Below, piece after piece: positions 50,580 to 60,145 of a stretch of 64,000 nucleotides of DNA. The first letter of the stretch is position 1, and every line of letters begins with the position of its first letter. This DNA is from Dolichospermum flos-aquae CCAP 1403/13F (GTDB lineage: Bacteria; Cyanobacteriota; Cyanobacteriia; Cyanobacteriales; Nostocaceae): positions 4,903,334 through 4,967,333 of the forward strand of contig NZ_CP051206.1 of NCBI RefSeq assembly GCF_012516395.1. Direction: 5' to 3'. Made by a program: the position numbers and the translations under genes. Under the pieces are notes generated by a model. That model worked only from the letters and a program-made list of their open reading frames with translations, was not told where the DNA came from and searched no databases.

Positions 50580-52775
50580 TTATGAATCAATAGTAATTGC
50601 TCCCAAAATAGGAGTAAAAGAGAAATTTAATTGTTCTAATACCTTGCTTAAAATAGAACATTTTGTTTCACCTATTTTTATGGCTAAAATACTTACATCT
50701 GTATGCTTCATCAGGATACTAGTATCTGCAAAACCTAATAGATGTGATGTATCATAGATAATTAAGTCAAAATTTTGCTTAAATTGTTCTGTCAAATCTT
50801 GGATCTGAGGTGATGAAAGTAAAATTGTCGGATTTGTCGTGATTTGACCAGTAGTTAAGATAGACAAATTATGCTCTAAAGATAATTTTCCTGTATTTTT
50901 TACAGTTCTTTTCTTAGGGTCATAATTTTTTTCTCTGATACCGCTAATGTTTTTGTGGATAACATTTTCAAAATTTAAACCTTCAGTAATAATGTTGCTT
51001 AATCCTTGTTTATTCGGTAAGTCCAACATTTTATGAATACTAGGATTACGCAGATTTGCATCCACCAGTAACACCCGTTTACCCATAGCTGCTGCTGTCT
51101 GAGCTAAGTAAAAAGCAATTGTTGATTTACCATCTCCAGCATCACCTGAAATAATTGCTAGAGAGCGGATATTATTATCAACATTGAGCAGAGAAATATT
51201 TGTGTAAACAGAGCGAAAAGATTCCCAAAAGTCGGAGGTATTATGGTTTTGAAAAGGCTGACCACTTTTAGCAAACTTAATATGAGGAATGTTCCCTAAT
51301 ATTGGTAGTTTAGTTTTGTCTTTAACCTCTTCAATATTATAAAAGACGTTATTAAGCTTGTCTATAAATAAGGCAAATCCCGTACTTAATAATGACCCCA
51401 AAGCTATTCCTAAAATTAAATTTCGGATGGTACTCGGTGCAAGATTCTCCGGCTGACTAGGAGGAGTAAGTATCTGCCAAGGTATCTGCTTTTGGGCTGA
51501 ATCTATACGTAATCTTTCCCGTTCAGTTAAAAAGTGATTGAGGTTATCAACAGCAATTTTTAATTGTCGTTCTAAATCATCTTTTTCACGAATAAGAGCC
51601 GGAAACTTTCTAACCTGCTCTTGTAAAGAACTTTCAACTTGACTAAGAAATTGGATTTGGGTTTTTAATAATTGAATTTGCTTACTTGCATCGAGGAATT
51701 TTTGAATTTCTCGCAAACGAGCCGAATTTGGTGGGGCTGAATACAAAGAATTCATAGTTGTATTTGCAAATTTCATTCCCAAAATCTGCAATTTTTCCCT
51801 GATAATTAAATCCAATAAATTTTGTTTTTGAATGAGCAGGGTTTGAATATTTGGGCTATTTTCTGTATATTGAGATGATTTTATGGCGATTGTAGCTTCT
51901 ATATCTTGAAGTTGGCTCAGTAGCTTTTGATAATCAGGAGACTCACTCAAGGCTGAAATAGCCTCTGCTTCATGACTTTTTAATTGCAACTGTTCTTGGA
52001 GACTATTATAAAGTGCTTGAGTTCTAGCCAATTGTATTTCATTATCTACCCGTTTTTGGACAATTTGATCAAATTGATTAGCAAGTTGCTGTCCTTGAAT
52101 CTCAGCATTAATAATACCATATTTTTGACGGAAGTTTTGTAGTTTTAATTGGAGAGTTTCCACATTCCGTAATAGTTGCGGCAATTGCTTTTCCACAAAA
52201 TTAATTGCTAATTTAGTTTCTGTTTGGCGTTCATCTAAACTATATTTTAAGTATGATTCAGATGCTTGATTTAATACAAACAAAACTTTTTTAGGGTCGG
52301 TATCTTGATAACTAACTTCTAAAATTTGAGTATTGGGTAGGAGTTTGATATTAAGTTGAGGTGCGCTGCTACCTGGGTAATACTTTTGCACTTTTTCAGT
52401 GAGAGGAGACATCAATTTAGGACTTTGTAAAATCTTCAACTTAGTTTCATCAATTTTATTAGCAGTCTCATCTATTTTTGATCTATCGTCTCGTGCAACT
52501 TTATCTTCAGCAGTTATCGGCTCAGTTAAAAGTTCAAATTTACCGACATAAGTGGGAGTGCTAGTCAAAGCCAATCCTGTCGTCGCAGCCGCAATGGTAG
52601 TTGTGCCAATTATAATTATCGGTATTCTGCGACGAATAACTGCTAATACTTCACCTAAGTTCAATCCACCTTCATTACCTTCTTCAGATGGATCTGTGTA
52701 AATCAAAGGCTTAGATTGACGTTGCTGTGCATTTAGTTGAGCTAAATTTTGCTGAGAATAGCGTTTTTTTATCAT
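50580..52775 (-). CDS. Wzc/GumC-type chain-length protein with tyrosine-kinase-like ATPase
   Basis: 731 residues. The N-terminal Wzz domain has a first TM (RRRIPIIIIGTTTIAAATTG, about 33-55). A long periplasmic coiled-coil region (170-440) follows, with a second TM near 460 (LILGIALGSLLSTGFALFID). The cytosolic BY-kinase ATPase has Walker A SGDAGDGKSTIA near 545 and Walker A' LLVDANLRNPS, and Walker B LIIYDTSHLLG. The protein ends FSFTPILGAITIDS without an obvious C-terminal tyrosine cluster, so autophosphorylation is uncertain. It controls length and export of surface polysaccharide and heads the leftward arm. Confidence 0.92.
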   Translation of the reverse strand: MIKKRYSQQNLAQLNAQQRQSKPLIYTDPSEEGNEGGLNLGEVLAVIRRRIPIIIIGTTTIAAATTGLALTSTPTYVGKFELLTEPITAEDKVARDDRSKIDETANKIDETKLKILQSPKLMSPLTEKVQKYYPGSSAPQLNIKLLPNTQILEVSYQDTDPKKVLFVLNQASESYLKYSLDERQTETKLAINFVEKQLPQLLRNVETLQLKLQNFRQKYGIINAEIQGQQLANQFDQIVQKRVDNEIQLARTQALYNSLQEQLQLKSHEAEAISALSESPDYQKLLSQLQDIEATIAIKSSQYTENSPNIQTLLIQKQNLLDLIIREKLQILGMKFANTTMNSLYSAPPNSARLREIQKFLDASKQIQLLKTQIQFLSQVESSLQEQVRKFPALIREKDDLERQLKIAVDNLNHFLTERERLRIDSAQKQIPWQILTPPSQPENLAPSTIRNLILGIALGSLLSTGFALFIDKLNNVFYNIEEVKDKTKLPILGNIPHIKFAKSGQPFQNHNTSDFWESFRSVYTNISLLNVDNNIRSLAIISGDAGDGKSTIAFYLAQTAAAMGKRVLLVDANLRNPSIHKMLDLPNKQGLSNIITEGLNFENVIHKNISGIREKNYDPKKRTVKNTGKLSLEHNLSILTTGQITTNPTILLSSPQIQDLTEQFKQNFDLIIYDTSHLLGFADTSILMKHTDVSILAIKIGETKCSILSKVLEQLNFSFTPILGAITIDS

Positions 52776-52858
52776 ATCAAACCTTAGATAATTTCTAATT
52801 TAATTTCTAATCAAGTATCTTAATTACTAAGTCATATTTAATTTTTATATATGACTAT

Positions 52859-52988
52859 TAAGTAGGTGGACGTGAAATAACCAAAATGTGTAACAATATG
52901 TAAATTCACCTCAATGCGTTATTGTGGTTGAGTCTTAGCCATTTCACAAAACGAAATATATTTTGATTTTCCTCCGCCCACCTACTTA
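52859..52988. mobile_element. 130-bp MITE-like element with 11-bp terminal inverted repeats
   Basis: TAAGTAGGTGG at 52859-52869 and its perfect complement CCACCTACTTA at 52978-52988; if TA is the target duplication, the repeat proper is AGTAGGTGG. The subterminal parts also pair loosely (GACGTGAAATAACC; GATTTTCCTCCGCC). No coding capacity. Confidence 0.6.
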
Positions 52989-53902
52989 GCTATAATTATT
53001 TGTGTAGTCAGACAAGAGGACTCTAGAATATGCAAGTGCAGATAATTTTCTTAAGAGTTAAATGGAAATCCTGTATTTCATGAATGTAATTTCATAGAAT
53101 AACCAGAATACTGGCAAATAATTTGACTTTGATATAGAATCTGTAAAACTTAACTAAGTTCTAATCTACCACTGTTTCATGAGCTAGAGTGGACAAATTG
53201 GCAAAATGTCGTTAATCCTTTAATTTGCCAAATATACTATTTATAACTTCGCTGGGAAATAAGTTATATCTTCTTTAAATATTTATAATTTAACCGTGAT
53301 CATCATAGTTTTGGTTAATAACTATAAAGATTGTATGAAGTTAACATAAAACCGGAAATTAGCTATTGACTTTTATATTGAACTATCATTTAATTCTTTT
53401 AATCCAGTATTTATAAATTCAGACACATCATCTGATTACCAGAATTTTATTCCAAAATATAGAGATTGAATTATCAGATATATCTACTCAAATATGAGAA
53501 AGTAGATTTTTGAAATTCATCTGCAAGCCTACAAACTTTCTGCCAATTTGTCTACAATAGACTATGCAAAAATGCTAATTTAAAACATAGTCTAGGGTTA
53601 AAAAAGGTAGATGCACAAAATTCTCTTTAAATGAACCAATTAGAAAATATTAGATAAAAGTGTGAACAAAAAAATACAACTCTTGATTGATTTAATCTAA
53701 TCTTAAATTACGCTGTTTTTACTAAGAATTGTAAGTCAATAAATACACATTTCCTAGTTAAAAAATTAACACCTCAAACAATGTTGAATCAGGAGTTGGA
53801 CTTTGATGGTCTTTTTGATCTCAGTCCTTCCCGTGCAACCTTCTTATGATCTATTGTTTAGTTAGTGATCAGGAGGCTAAAGTGCAGAAAAGGTGTGATT
53901 GA
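52989..53902. other. Long AT-rich spacer between divergent polysaccharide operons
   Basis: About 900 bp with no gene I can support. It presumably holds promoters for the leftward Wzc arm and the rightward sugar operon. No JUMPstart-type element, riboswitch or tRNA was recognised. Confidence 0.35.
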
Positions 53903-54112
53903 AATCGGAAACGTTCTAAACGTAGAGCTATCAAATGTCCCATACATGACTATGAATCTAGATATCAATTATCTCTTGCACCGGCAGAAATTTGGCAACA
54001 AGCAACAGGTGTAATTCATCCCCATCGTAATCCTTCCGTGGGAGAGTTTACCTATAGACAATCTCGAATGCTGGGCGGTAAAAGTGTTAAAGATTTCTGG
54101 GTAATGAATTGA
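53903..54112 (+). pseudogene. Remnant of a conserved cyanobacterial hypothetical protein
   Basis: 70 codons, open from just after a stop: NRKRSKRRAIKCPIHDYESR, then APAEIWQQATGVIHPHRNPS, VGEFTYRQSRMLGG and a stop at 54110. The last block is the conserved C-terminus of a cyanobacterial family I recall without a named function, in which CPIHGCYL-type and cysteine-rich middle segments normally intervene. Here the middle is deleted and there is no proper start. Recognition is from memory. Confidence 0.5.
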
Positions 54113-54207
54113 TAGGAAAATTTTCTTACCTGAGTAAAATCCCTGTTGTTTTTTTGGACGTTCAATTAAATTACCCTAATTTACTTATCTTCCTGAGAAT
54201 AAATCTA

Positions 54208-55404
54208 ATGCTAAATCAACTTTCCGAACTTGCATATTTTGGTGGAGAGCCAAAATTTAAAGAAAAACTATTTGTAGGTCGTCCAAATATTGGAAATCGA
54301 GATATTCTTCTCAACAGGATTAATGATATGTTAGATCGCCGATGGTTATCTAACAATGGGGTATTTGTGCAAGACTTTGAACAGCGGATTGCTGATTATT
54401 TAGGAGTTAAGCACTGTATCGCTGTTTGTAACGGTACTATCGCCCTAGAGTTGGTCATTCGTGCCTTAGAGTTAAAGGGAGAGGTAATTATTCCTTCTTT
54501 TACCTTTATTGCCACAGCCCATGCTTTACAATGGCAAGAGATTACACCGATTTTTTGTGATGTTGACCCTAAAACCCATACCCTTGATCCGGAGAAAGTA
54601 GAGTCTTTAATTACACCGCATACATCAGGGATTATGGGTGTCCATGTTTGGGGACAGCCTTGTGACGTTGAATCTTTGACCGAAATTGCTGACAAGCACC
54701 AACTCAAACTAATGTTTGATGCTTCCCATGCTTTTGGCTGTTCTCATCAAGGAAAAATGATTGGTAATTTTGGTAATGCTGAGGTATTTAGCTTTCATGC
54801 TACTAAATTTATCAATACCTTTGAAGGAGGTGCAATAGTCACCAATGATGATCAGTTAAATCAAAAATTGCGGTTGATGAAAAACTTTGGTTTTTCTGAT
54901 TTTGATAAGGTCATTTACTTAGGTACTAATGGTAAAATGTCCGAAGTATCAGCCGCTATGGGGTTGACTTCTTTAGAAAATATGGAAGAGTTTATTGAGG
55001 TCAATCGCCGTAATTATCATTATTATCAAGAGGGTTTAGCTAACATTCCAGAAATATCATTATTTCCAGTCAATGAATCTGAGAAGCATAACTATCAATA
55101 TATTATCTTGGATATAGATGAGGAGAAGACTCAGGTTAGTCGAGACTTATTAATTAAGATTCTTCATGCTGAGAATGTGATTGCTAGGAGATATTTTTAT
55201 CCTGGTTGTCATCGCATGGAACCATATCGCTCTTATTTTCCTCATGCGGGTTTGCTGCTACCTGAGACAGAGAAATTAGCGCAAAGGGTTCTGATTTTGC
55301 CGACAGGAACAGCGATTTCAGAAGATGATATTAGTAAAATATGTCAAATTATTCAAATTGTAGTTGCAAACGAAATCAAAGAGACAAATAGAGATTCTGA
55401 ATAA
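54208..55404 (+). CDS. DegT/DnrJ/EryC1/StrS family aminotransferase
   Basis: 398 residues from ATG 54208; the 33 codons upstream from 54109 overlap the pseudogene and look non-coding. A PLP-dependent sugar aminotransferase: CIAVCNGTIALELVIRALEL, GEVIIPSFTFIATAHAL, LMFDASHAFGCSHQGK and the PLP lysine in EVFSFHATKFINTFEGGAIV. It probably converts a keto-deoxy nucleotide sugar to its amino form, such as a 4-amino-4,6-dideoxyhexose; the exact isomer cannot be read from sequence. First gene of the rightward operon; wbqC follows 2 bp later. Confidence 0.92.
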   Translation: MLNQLSELAYFGGEPKFKEKLFVGRPNIGNRDILLNRINDMLDRRWLSNNGVFVQDFEQRIADYLGVKHCIAVCNGTIALELVIRALELKGEVIIPSFTFIATAHALQWQEITPIFCDVDPKTHTLDPEKVESLITPHTSGIMGVHVWGQPCDVESLTEIADKHQLKLMFDASHAFGCSHQGKMIGNFGNAEVFSFHATKFINTFEGGAIVTNDDQLNQKLRLMKNFGFSDFDKVIYLGTNGKMSEVSAAMGLTSLENMEEFIEVNRRNYHYYQEGLANIPEISLFPVNESEKHNYQYIILDIDEEKTQVSRDLLIKILHAENVIARRYFYPGCHRMEPYRSYFPHAGLLLPETEKLAQRVLILPTGTAISEDDISKICQIIQIVVANEIKETNRDSE

Positions 55405-55406
55405 TT

Positions 55407-56108
55407 ATGAAACTGGCAATAATGCAACCATACCTTTTTCCGTACTTTGGATATTTTCAACTTATAAACACAGTAGACAAGTTTATCATCTATGATGATG
55501 TACAGTATATAAAAGGTGGGTGGATAAATAGAAACAGAATTCTCTTAAATACGCAAGCCCATCTATTTACATTTAGCATCAAGAACGACTCTACTTTTTT
55601 GAACATCAATCAGAGATATTTTACAAATAAGTTGGATAAGGAGAAAGAAAAACTCTTCAAAATAGTTGACTCTGCTTACTCAAAAGCTCCCTTTTACTCA
55701 AATACCAAAAAATTATTAGAGTGTATACTATTGACTGACGAACTGAATATATCAGATATGATCACACAAAGCTTAATACTGATTTGCAATTATTTAGATA
55801 TAGGGACACAATTTTATATTTCTTCAGAAATTGATAAAGATAATACATTGAAAGGAGAAGAACGAGTTATTGCTATAAATAAATGCTTGGACTCGAAACA
55901 TTACATAAATTCAATTGGAGGAGAGACATTATACTCAAAAGATGTATTTAAAGAAAATGGTATAACATTATCTTTTATCAAACCCAAATTAGTGGAATAC
56001 AAACAATTTAAAAATCAGTTTGTTCCTTGGCTTTCAATTATTGATGTTTTAATGTTTAATTCAGTTGAAAAAACAAGAGAAATGCTACAGGAGTATGAAT
56101 TAATATGA
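55407..56108 (+). CDS. WbqC-like protein
   Basis: 233 residues. KLAIMQPYLFPYFGYFQLIN, FIIYDDVQYIKGGWINRNRI and a later IGGETLYSKDVFKENGITLS match WbqC-family proteins of O-antigen and capsule loci. The biochemical function is unsettled; roles in coupling amino acids or acyl groups to amino sugars have been suggested. It is tightly packed between two PLP-fold enzymes and overlaps the next start by 4 bp (ATGA), so it is co-translated with them. Confidence 0.88.
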   Translation: MKLAIMQPYLFPYFGYFQLINTVDKFIIYDDVQYIKGGWINRNRILLNTQAHLFTFSIKNDSTFLNINQRYFTNKLDKEKEKLFKIVDSAYSKAPFYSNTKKLLECILLTDELNISDMITQSLILICNYLDIGTQFYISSEIDKDNTLKGEERVIAINKCLDSKHYINSIGGETLYSKDVFKENGITLSFIKPKLVEYKQFKNQFVPWLSIIDVLMFNSVEKTREMLQEYELI

Positions 56109-57058
56109 ATGCAATAGGTGGATATTTTGGCTTGGAACTTGATGAAAAAAATGAATATCATTCTGAAGCTATCCGTTTAAATACTGGAAGAAATGCCTTA
56201 GAGTATATCTTGGTATCAAAATTTTACAAGAAAATATATTTACCTTATTACACTTGCGATGCTCTAGTAGAGCCGGTAAGAAAATTAGGTTTATTACATG
56301 AATTCTATTTCATTAATGAAAAATTTGAACCCATATTTGACTTTTCATTAATTAAAGAAGACGAATGTTTTTTATATACTAACTACTTTGGGCTTAAAGA
56401 TGACTTTATCTATACGTTAAAAATGAGGTGTGCTAATTTAATCATAGATAATGCCCAAGCCTTTTATGCAGAACCTTTAGAAGATACTGATACATTTTAT
56501 TCACCTCGAAAGTTTTTTGGTGTTGCTGATGGAGCATATTTATACACTACTAAGATTATTCAAAGAGAATTGGAACAAGATATTTCTTATGAAAGGTTTG
56601 CACACCTACTTCGTAGGATTGATATGAATGCGGAAAATGGTTATTCATTCTTTATAAACAATGATAAATCATTGTCTAATATGCCTATTTTGAGGATGTC
56701 AAAGTTGACTCAAAGAATGCTGAGTTCAATAGACTATCAAGATGTTGCTGCTTGTAGGAGAGACAATTATAATTATTTATATATTGCTCTAAAAGATTTA
56801 AATAAAATAGATTTTAAACTCAATTTGGATCAAGTTCCTATGGTTTATCCATTTTATACAGATGATTTAACTATTAGGAAAATCTTGATTGAAAATAGAG
56901 TATATACAGCACAATATTGGTCTAATGTTTTGGATTGGGTTGATGAAGATAATATTGAATATAAATTTACTACTAATATAATTCATCTACCAATAGATCA
57001 AAGATATTCTGAAGATGATTTAAGCAAAATAGTAACCATTATATTTGAACAATATTAA
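56105..57058 (+). CDS. DegT-like PLP-fold enzyme
   Basis: 317 residues, shorter than and diverged from the DegT protein at 54208. Fold-type I markers remain: IRLNTGRNALEYILVSKF, IYLPYYTCDALVEPVRKL, LIIDNAQAFYAEPL and SPRKFFGVADGAYLY, where the Lys sits at the PLP position. The C-terminal small domain ends IHLPIDQRYSEDDLSKIV. It is likely a second aminotransferase or a sugar-modifying PLP enzyme of the same pathway; reaction unknown. It overlaps wbqC by 4 bp. Confidence 0.8.
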   Translation: MNAIGGYFGLELDEKNEYHSEAIRLNTGRNALEYILVSKFYKKIYLPYYTCDALVEPVRKLGLLHEFYFINEKFEPIFDFSLIKEDECFLYTNYFGLKDDFIYTLKMRCANLIIDNAQAFYAEPLEDTDTFYSPRKFFGVADGAYLYTTKIIQRELEQDISYERFAHLLRRIDMNAENGYSFFINNDKSLSNMPILRMSKLTQRMLSSIDYQDVAACRRDNYNYLYIALKDLNKIDFKLNLDQVPMVYPFYTDDLTIRKILIENRVYTAQYWSNVLDWVDEDNIEYKFTTNIIHLPIDQRYSEDDLSKIVTIIFEQY

Positions 57059-57070
57059 AGGTAGAATTAA

Positions 57071-57628
57071 ATGAACATTCACGGTGAAAAGGTTATATTA
57101 AGAGCCATAGAAGCAGAAGACTTAAAACAACTTCAAGTATGGGCAAATGATCCAGAAATTCAATATATGCTTGGAGGTTGGCATTTTCCAACTAGTATGA
57201 ATGATCAACAAACTTGGTATAAATCTCTTTCATGTAATTCTAACAATCAAAGATTTATCATTCTCAATGAAAATAATGTTCCAATTGGAATGGCAAATCT
57301 TATTAATATCAATTATAAGGATGGTAATGCTGAACATGGTTTATTATTGGATAAAAACTATCGGGGTAAAGGATACGGTTATAATGTAGTTGTGGCTATA
57401 ATGAATTATGCCTTTAATGAATTAAGATTAAATAGATTAGAAACAACTATTATTGCCAATAATCAGCCATCTTTGAATCTATTCATGAATAAATGTAGAT
57501 GGAAAAAAGAAGGTGTTTTAAGAAATTGGTACTTTAGGAATGGTGAATTTGTTGATAAAATATTTTTAGGTATTTTAAGAGAGGAATTCATGGACATATA
57601 TGGAGCAAATAATCATGAACAGCCATAA
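57071..57628 (+). CDS. GNAT family N-acetyltransferase
   Basis: 185 residues: VILRAIEAEDLKQLQVWAND, RFIILNENNVPIGMANLINI, acetyl-CoA loop YRGKGYGYNVVVAIMNYAFN (R-G-x-G-Y/G), and RLETTIIANNQPSLNLFMNK. RimJ/RimL-like members in polysaccharide loci acetylate the amino group installed by the DegT enzyme, giving N-acetylamino sugars. It follows the PLP gene by 12 bp and overlaps the dioxygenase start. Confidence 0.9.
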   Translation: MNIHGEKVILRAIEAEDLKQLQVWANDPEIQYMLGGWHFPTSMNDQQTWYKSLSCNSNNQRFIILNENNVPIGMANLININYKDGNAEHGLLLDKNYRGKGYGYNVVVAIMNYAFNELRLNRLETTIIANNQPSLNLFMNKCRWKKEGVLRNWYFRNGEFVDKIFLGILREEFMDIYGANNHEQP

Positions 57629-58397
57629 AAATAGTTTACTAGAATACGGATTTACTATCATAGATTCTGTCTTCGATGATAAGTTTGTTGATAAAATTAA
57701 TCTCTCTCTTGCAAGAAGTTATGATTTGTGTAGAAAGATTCAGATTAAAAATGGCATAGATGCTGTTACAGATGGAACAGTTCATCATTTAATTGCATCT
57801 CATGACATGGTTTATATAAAAGTGATTGATAAAATATGCCAATCAGAAATATTTAATTTTATTAAAGATTATTTCAATGGCAATTTTATTCTTAATAGCT
57901 ATGGAGGTGTTATAAATCTACCTGAAAAGCCGTCTTATGTAGCAAATATTCATAGAGATGTCCGATTTTTTTCAGGTGAATTTCCATTGATGCTTAATTT
58001 GTTAATCATGCTGGATGATTTTACTTTGGAGAACGGAGCTACTTATCTGTTAGCTGGATCTCATAAGCAGGACGAAAAACCAACTGAAAAAGAATTTTAT
58101 GATATATCGGATAGAGCTTTAGGCAAAAAAGGAGATATTTTATTTTTTAATTCAAATTTATGGCACGCAGCAGGGATTAACAAAACTGATCAGGCAAGAA
58201 GAGCAATAACTATAACTTTGACAAAACCATTTATGAAACAACAGTTAGATTACCCAAGGGCTGTAGGGTATGATAAATTAGAAAAAATGAGTTCTCGGTT
58301 ACAACAATTAATAGGTTTCTTTTCTCGAACTCCATCAACACTTGATGAGTGGTATCAAAAACCGGAAAATCGTTTTTATCGTCCAGGACAAGATTAA
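57615..58397 (+). CDS. Phytanoyl-CoA dioxygenase (PhyH) family protein
   Basis: 260 residues from ATG 57615, which has GGAG at 57602-57605; ATG 57600 is an alternative. Fe(II)/2-oxoglutarate oxygenase pattern: His-x-Asp in ANIHRDVRFFSG, the FTLENGATYLLAGSHK strand, the distal His in SNLWHAAGINKT and the 2-oxoglutarate Arg in QARRAITITL. It may hydroxylate a sugar or acyl substituent. Its start lies inside the 3' end of the GNAT gene, so translation is coupled. Confidence 0.85.
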   Translation: MNSHKNSLLEYGFTIIDSVFDDKFVDKINLSLARSYDLCRKIQIKNGIDAVTDGTVHHLIASHDMVYIKVIDKICQSEIFNFIKDYFNGNFILNSYGGVINLPEKPSYVANIHRDVRFFSGEFPLMLNLLIMLDDFTLENGATYLLAGSHKQDEKPTEKEFYDISDRALGKKGDILFFNSNLWHAAGINKTDQARRAITITLTKPFMKQQLDYPRAVGYDKLEKMSSRLQQLIGFFSRTPSTLDEWYQKPENRFYRPGQD

Positions 58398-58418
58398 TAA
58401 TCACCGGAGTTTAAAACT

Positions 58419-58823
58419 ATGATTACAAACAGAGATTACAACCAAGAATGGAAAGACACATCTAATCACAAATATATTTATGATTTCGATTTAGATGTAA
58501 TTCATCCTTTCATGATTAAGTCATTTACTCCATTTTTTCGTTTAGGCAATATAATGGAATTAGGAAGTTTTAAAGGAGATTTTAGAAGGAGATTGTTAAC
58601 TCTTTTTAAAGATATTACCTGTGTTGAAGCCTCAAATGAAGCTATTGATATTGTAATTCACCGCTCTGGAATATTTTTTAAAGCACTTGCCAATTTTTAA
58701 TGGGACAGATTATTAAGTACAGATATAATTTCCCCAGAATATTTGGAAGGGTGTTATCAACTGGGACAACAATATCCTGATTTATGCTCAAGTATTTTTC
58801 TAATGTGTGAAAAGGGTAAATAA
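58419..58823 (+). pseudogene. Class I SAM methyltransferase, internally deleted with a nonsense codon
   Basis: The frame from ATG 58419 has a normal start (NRDYNQEWKDTSNHKYIYDF) and SAM motif (NIMELGSFKGDFRRRLL ... CVEASNEAI). It then jumps to VIHRSGIFFKALANF, which belongs near the family's C-terminus, so about 100 residues are lost in frame. TAA at 58698-58700 replaces the Gln of the usual NFQWD; the same frame continues WDRLLSTDIISPEYLEGCYQ to a normal stop at 58821. Two independent lesions mean a dead gene. Confidence 0.8.
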
Positions 58824-58824
58824 G

Positions 58825-59778
58825 ATGGACGTTCCTTTACTATCAGTTTGTTCGACAACATACAATCATGTGAATTTCATAAAACAAGCAATTGATGGGT
58901 TTCTTGTGCAAAAAGTTGATTTTGCATGGGAGATAATTATCGCAGATGATTTTTCAACAGATGGCACAAGAGAAATTTTATTAGAGTACAAGAATAAATA
59001 CCCTGACTTGATAAAACTAATTTTACAAGAAAAAAATGTAGGAGCAGCACAAAATTGTATTGACTTAATTACCACTCCCAAATCTAAGTATATTGCCCTC
59101 TGTGACGGTGATGACTATTGGACAGATCCTCTTAAACTGCAAAAACAAGTTGATTTTTTGGAAGCCAACCCTGACTTTGCCATTTGCTTTCATAACGCCG
59201 CAGTTATCAATGAGGATTATCCCGAAAAAAATCGACTAAATAGTGATGATTTAACCCCAGAAGTTAGCACTTTGGATAACCTCCTTGAAGGAAGCAACTA
59301 TATTGCAACTGCTTCAGTTGTAATCAAGACAAATTTGATTCAAAATCTGCCTGATTGGTTTGCTTCTCTTCCTTTTGGAGATTATGGACTATACCTAATC
59401 GCAGCACAGCACGGAAAGATAAGATATCTCAATGAGGTAATGAGTGTTTATCGAATTCATAAAGGAGGTGTATACGGGAATTTAGGCAACGCGCCCAAGG
59501 GTGTGACACGAATCTATCAGCGGCACTATGAGTTTTGGAAAATAATTAATAAATCTGCCACTATAAGTCAATCAAGGCTAAGACGAGCTACTTTAAAATC
59601 AATTAAGAACGTTGTTTATAGTGCAGCTAACTCAAAACAAATAAGAGTCTTCTTAATATACCACTATCTTTTGTTAATTCACAGCCATGGTGAAGATTAT
59701 AGGCAAGTACCTAAAAAAATTCTTAGGCTTTGCCGTTCTGCTATCAGAGAATTGCGCGACCATTTGGTACACATATAA
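58825..59778 (+). CDS. Glycosyltransferase family 2
   Basis: 317 residues from ATG 58825 (an upstream GTG at 58807 is in frame). GT-A signatures: LLSVCSTTYNHVNFIKQAID, WEIIIADDFSTDGTREIL, and the DxD-like CDGDDYWTDPLKLQKQV. The C-terminal part includes a basic, helical stretch. It transfers a sugar from a nucleotide donor onto the growing glycan at the cytoplasmic face; donor unknown. It starts 1 bp after the broken methyltransferase. Confidence 0.9.
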   Translation: MDVPLLSVCSTTYNHVNFIKQAIDGFLVQKVDFAWEIIIADDFSTDGTREILLEYKNKYPDLIKLILQEKNVGAAQNCIDLITTPKSKYIALCDGDDYWTDPLKLQKQVDFLEANPDFAICFHNAAVINEDYPEKNRLNSDDLTPEVSTLDNLLEGSNYIATASVVIKTNLIQNLPDWFASLPFGDYGLYLIAAQHGKIRYLNEVMSVYRIHKGGVYGNLGNAPKGVTRIYQRHYEFWKIINKSATISQSRLRRATLKSIKNVVYSAANSKQIRVFLIYHYLLLIHSHGEDYRQVPKKILRLCRSAIRELRDHLVHI

Positions 59779-59810
59779 AAACAAGATCCTTTAGTCTGTA
59801 CACGTACATA

Positions 59811-59996
59811 ATTAAGTAGAGAGGCATATCTTTGGGTAAGTCTCCCCAATTACATCCGGTTCTGAGTTGATAGAAAATACCATCTAAGATTTTAAGATTT
59901 CTCGTTTAGTCCATGTCTGCGGACGAGTCAGCTTTTTCTTTGGCAATAGCGGTTCTATGATTAACCACTCTTCATCCGTCAAGCTACTTGAGCATA
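59811..59996 (-). pseudogene. IS5-type transposase, N-terminal fragment
   Basis: On the - strand: SSLTDEEWLIIEPLLPKKKL, TRPQTWTKREIL, then a frameshift and LDGIFYQLRTGCNWGDLP. This is the helix-turn-helix start of IS5-group transposases (DUF4096). The DDE catalytic domain is absent. It lies in the 367-bp spacer that splits the polysaccharide operon, marking an old insertion. Confidence 0.75.
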
Positions 59997-60145
59997 TTTA
60001 CCTCACCTTTTAGTTTGATTTCTCTACATCGTAAAAGATACAAAATAAGTCCTATAAATCATAAAAAAAGATTCTTAAATTTTTTGAATAGCCTAATTTT
60101 AGATGTCTCTCTTTATAAATCCAATTCATCAGGGATTAAGCACTA

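Noticed and set aside
53815-53880. Short frame or leader peptide before the sugar operon
   Set aside because: No conserved start, ribosome site or attenuator structure could be supported.
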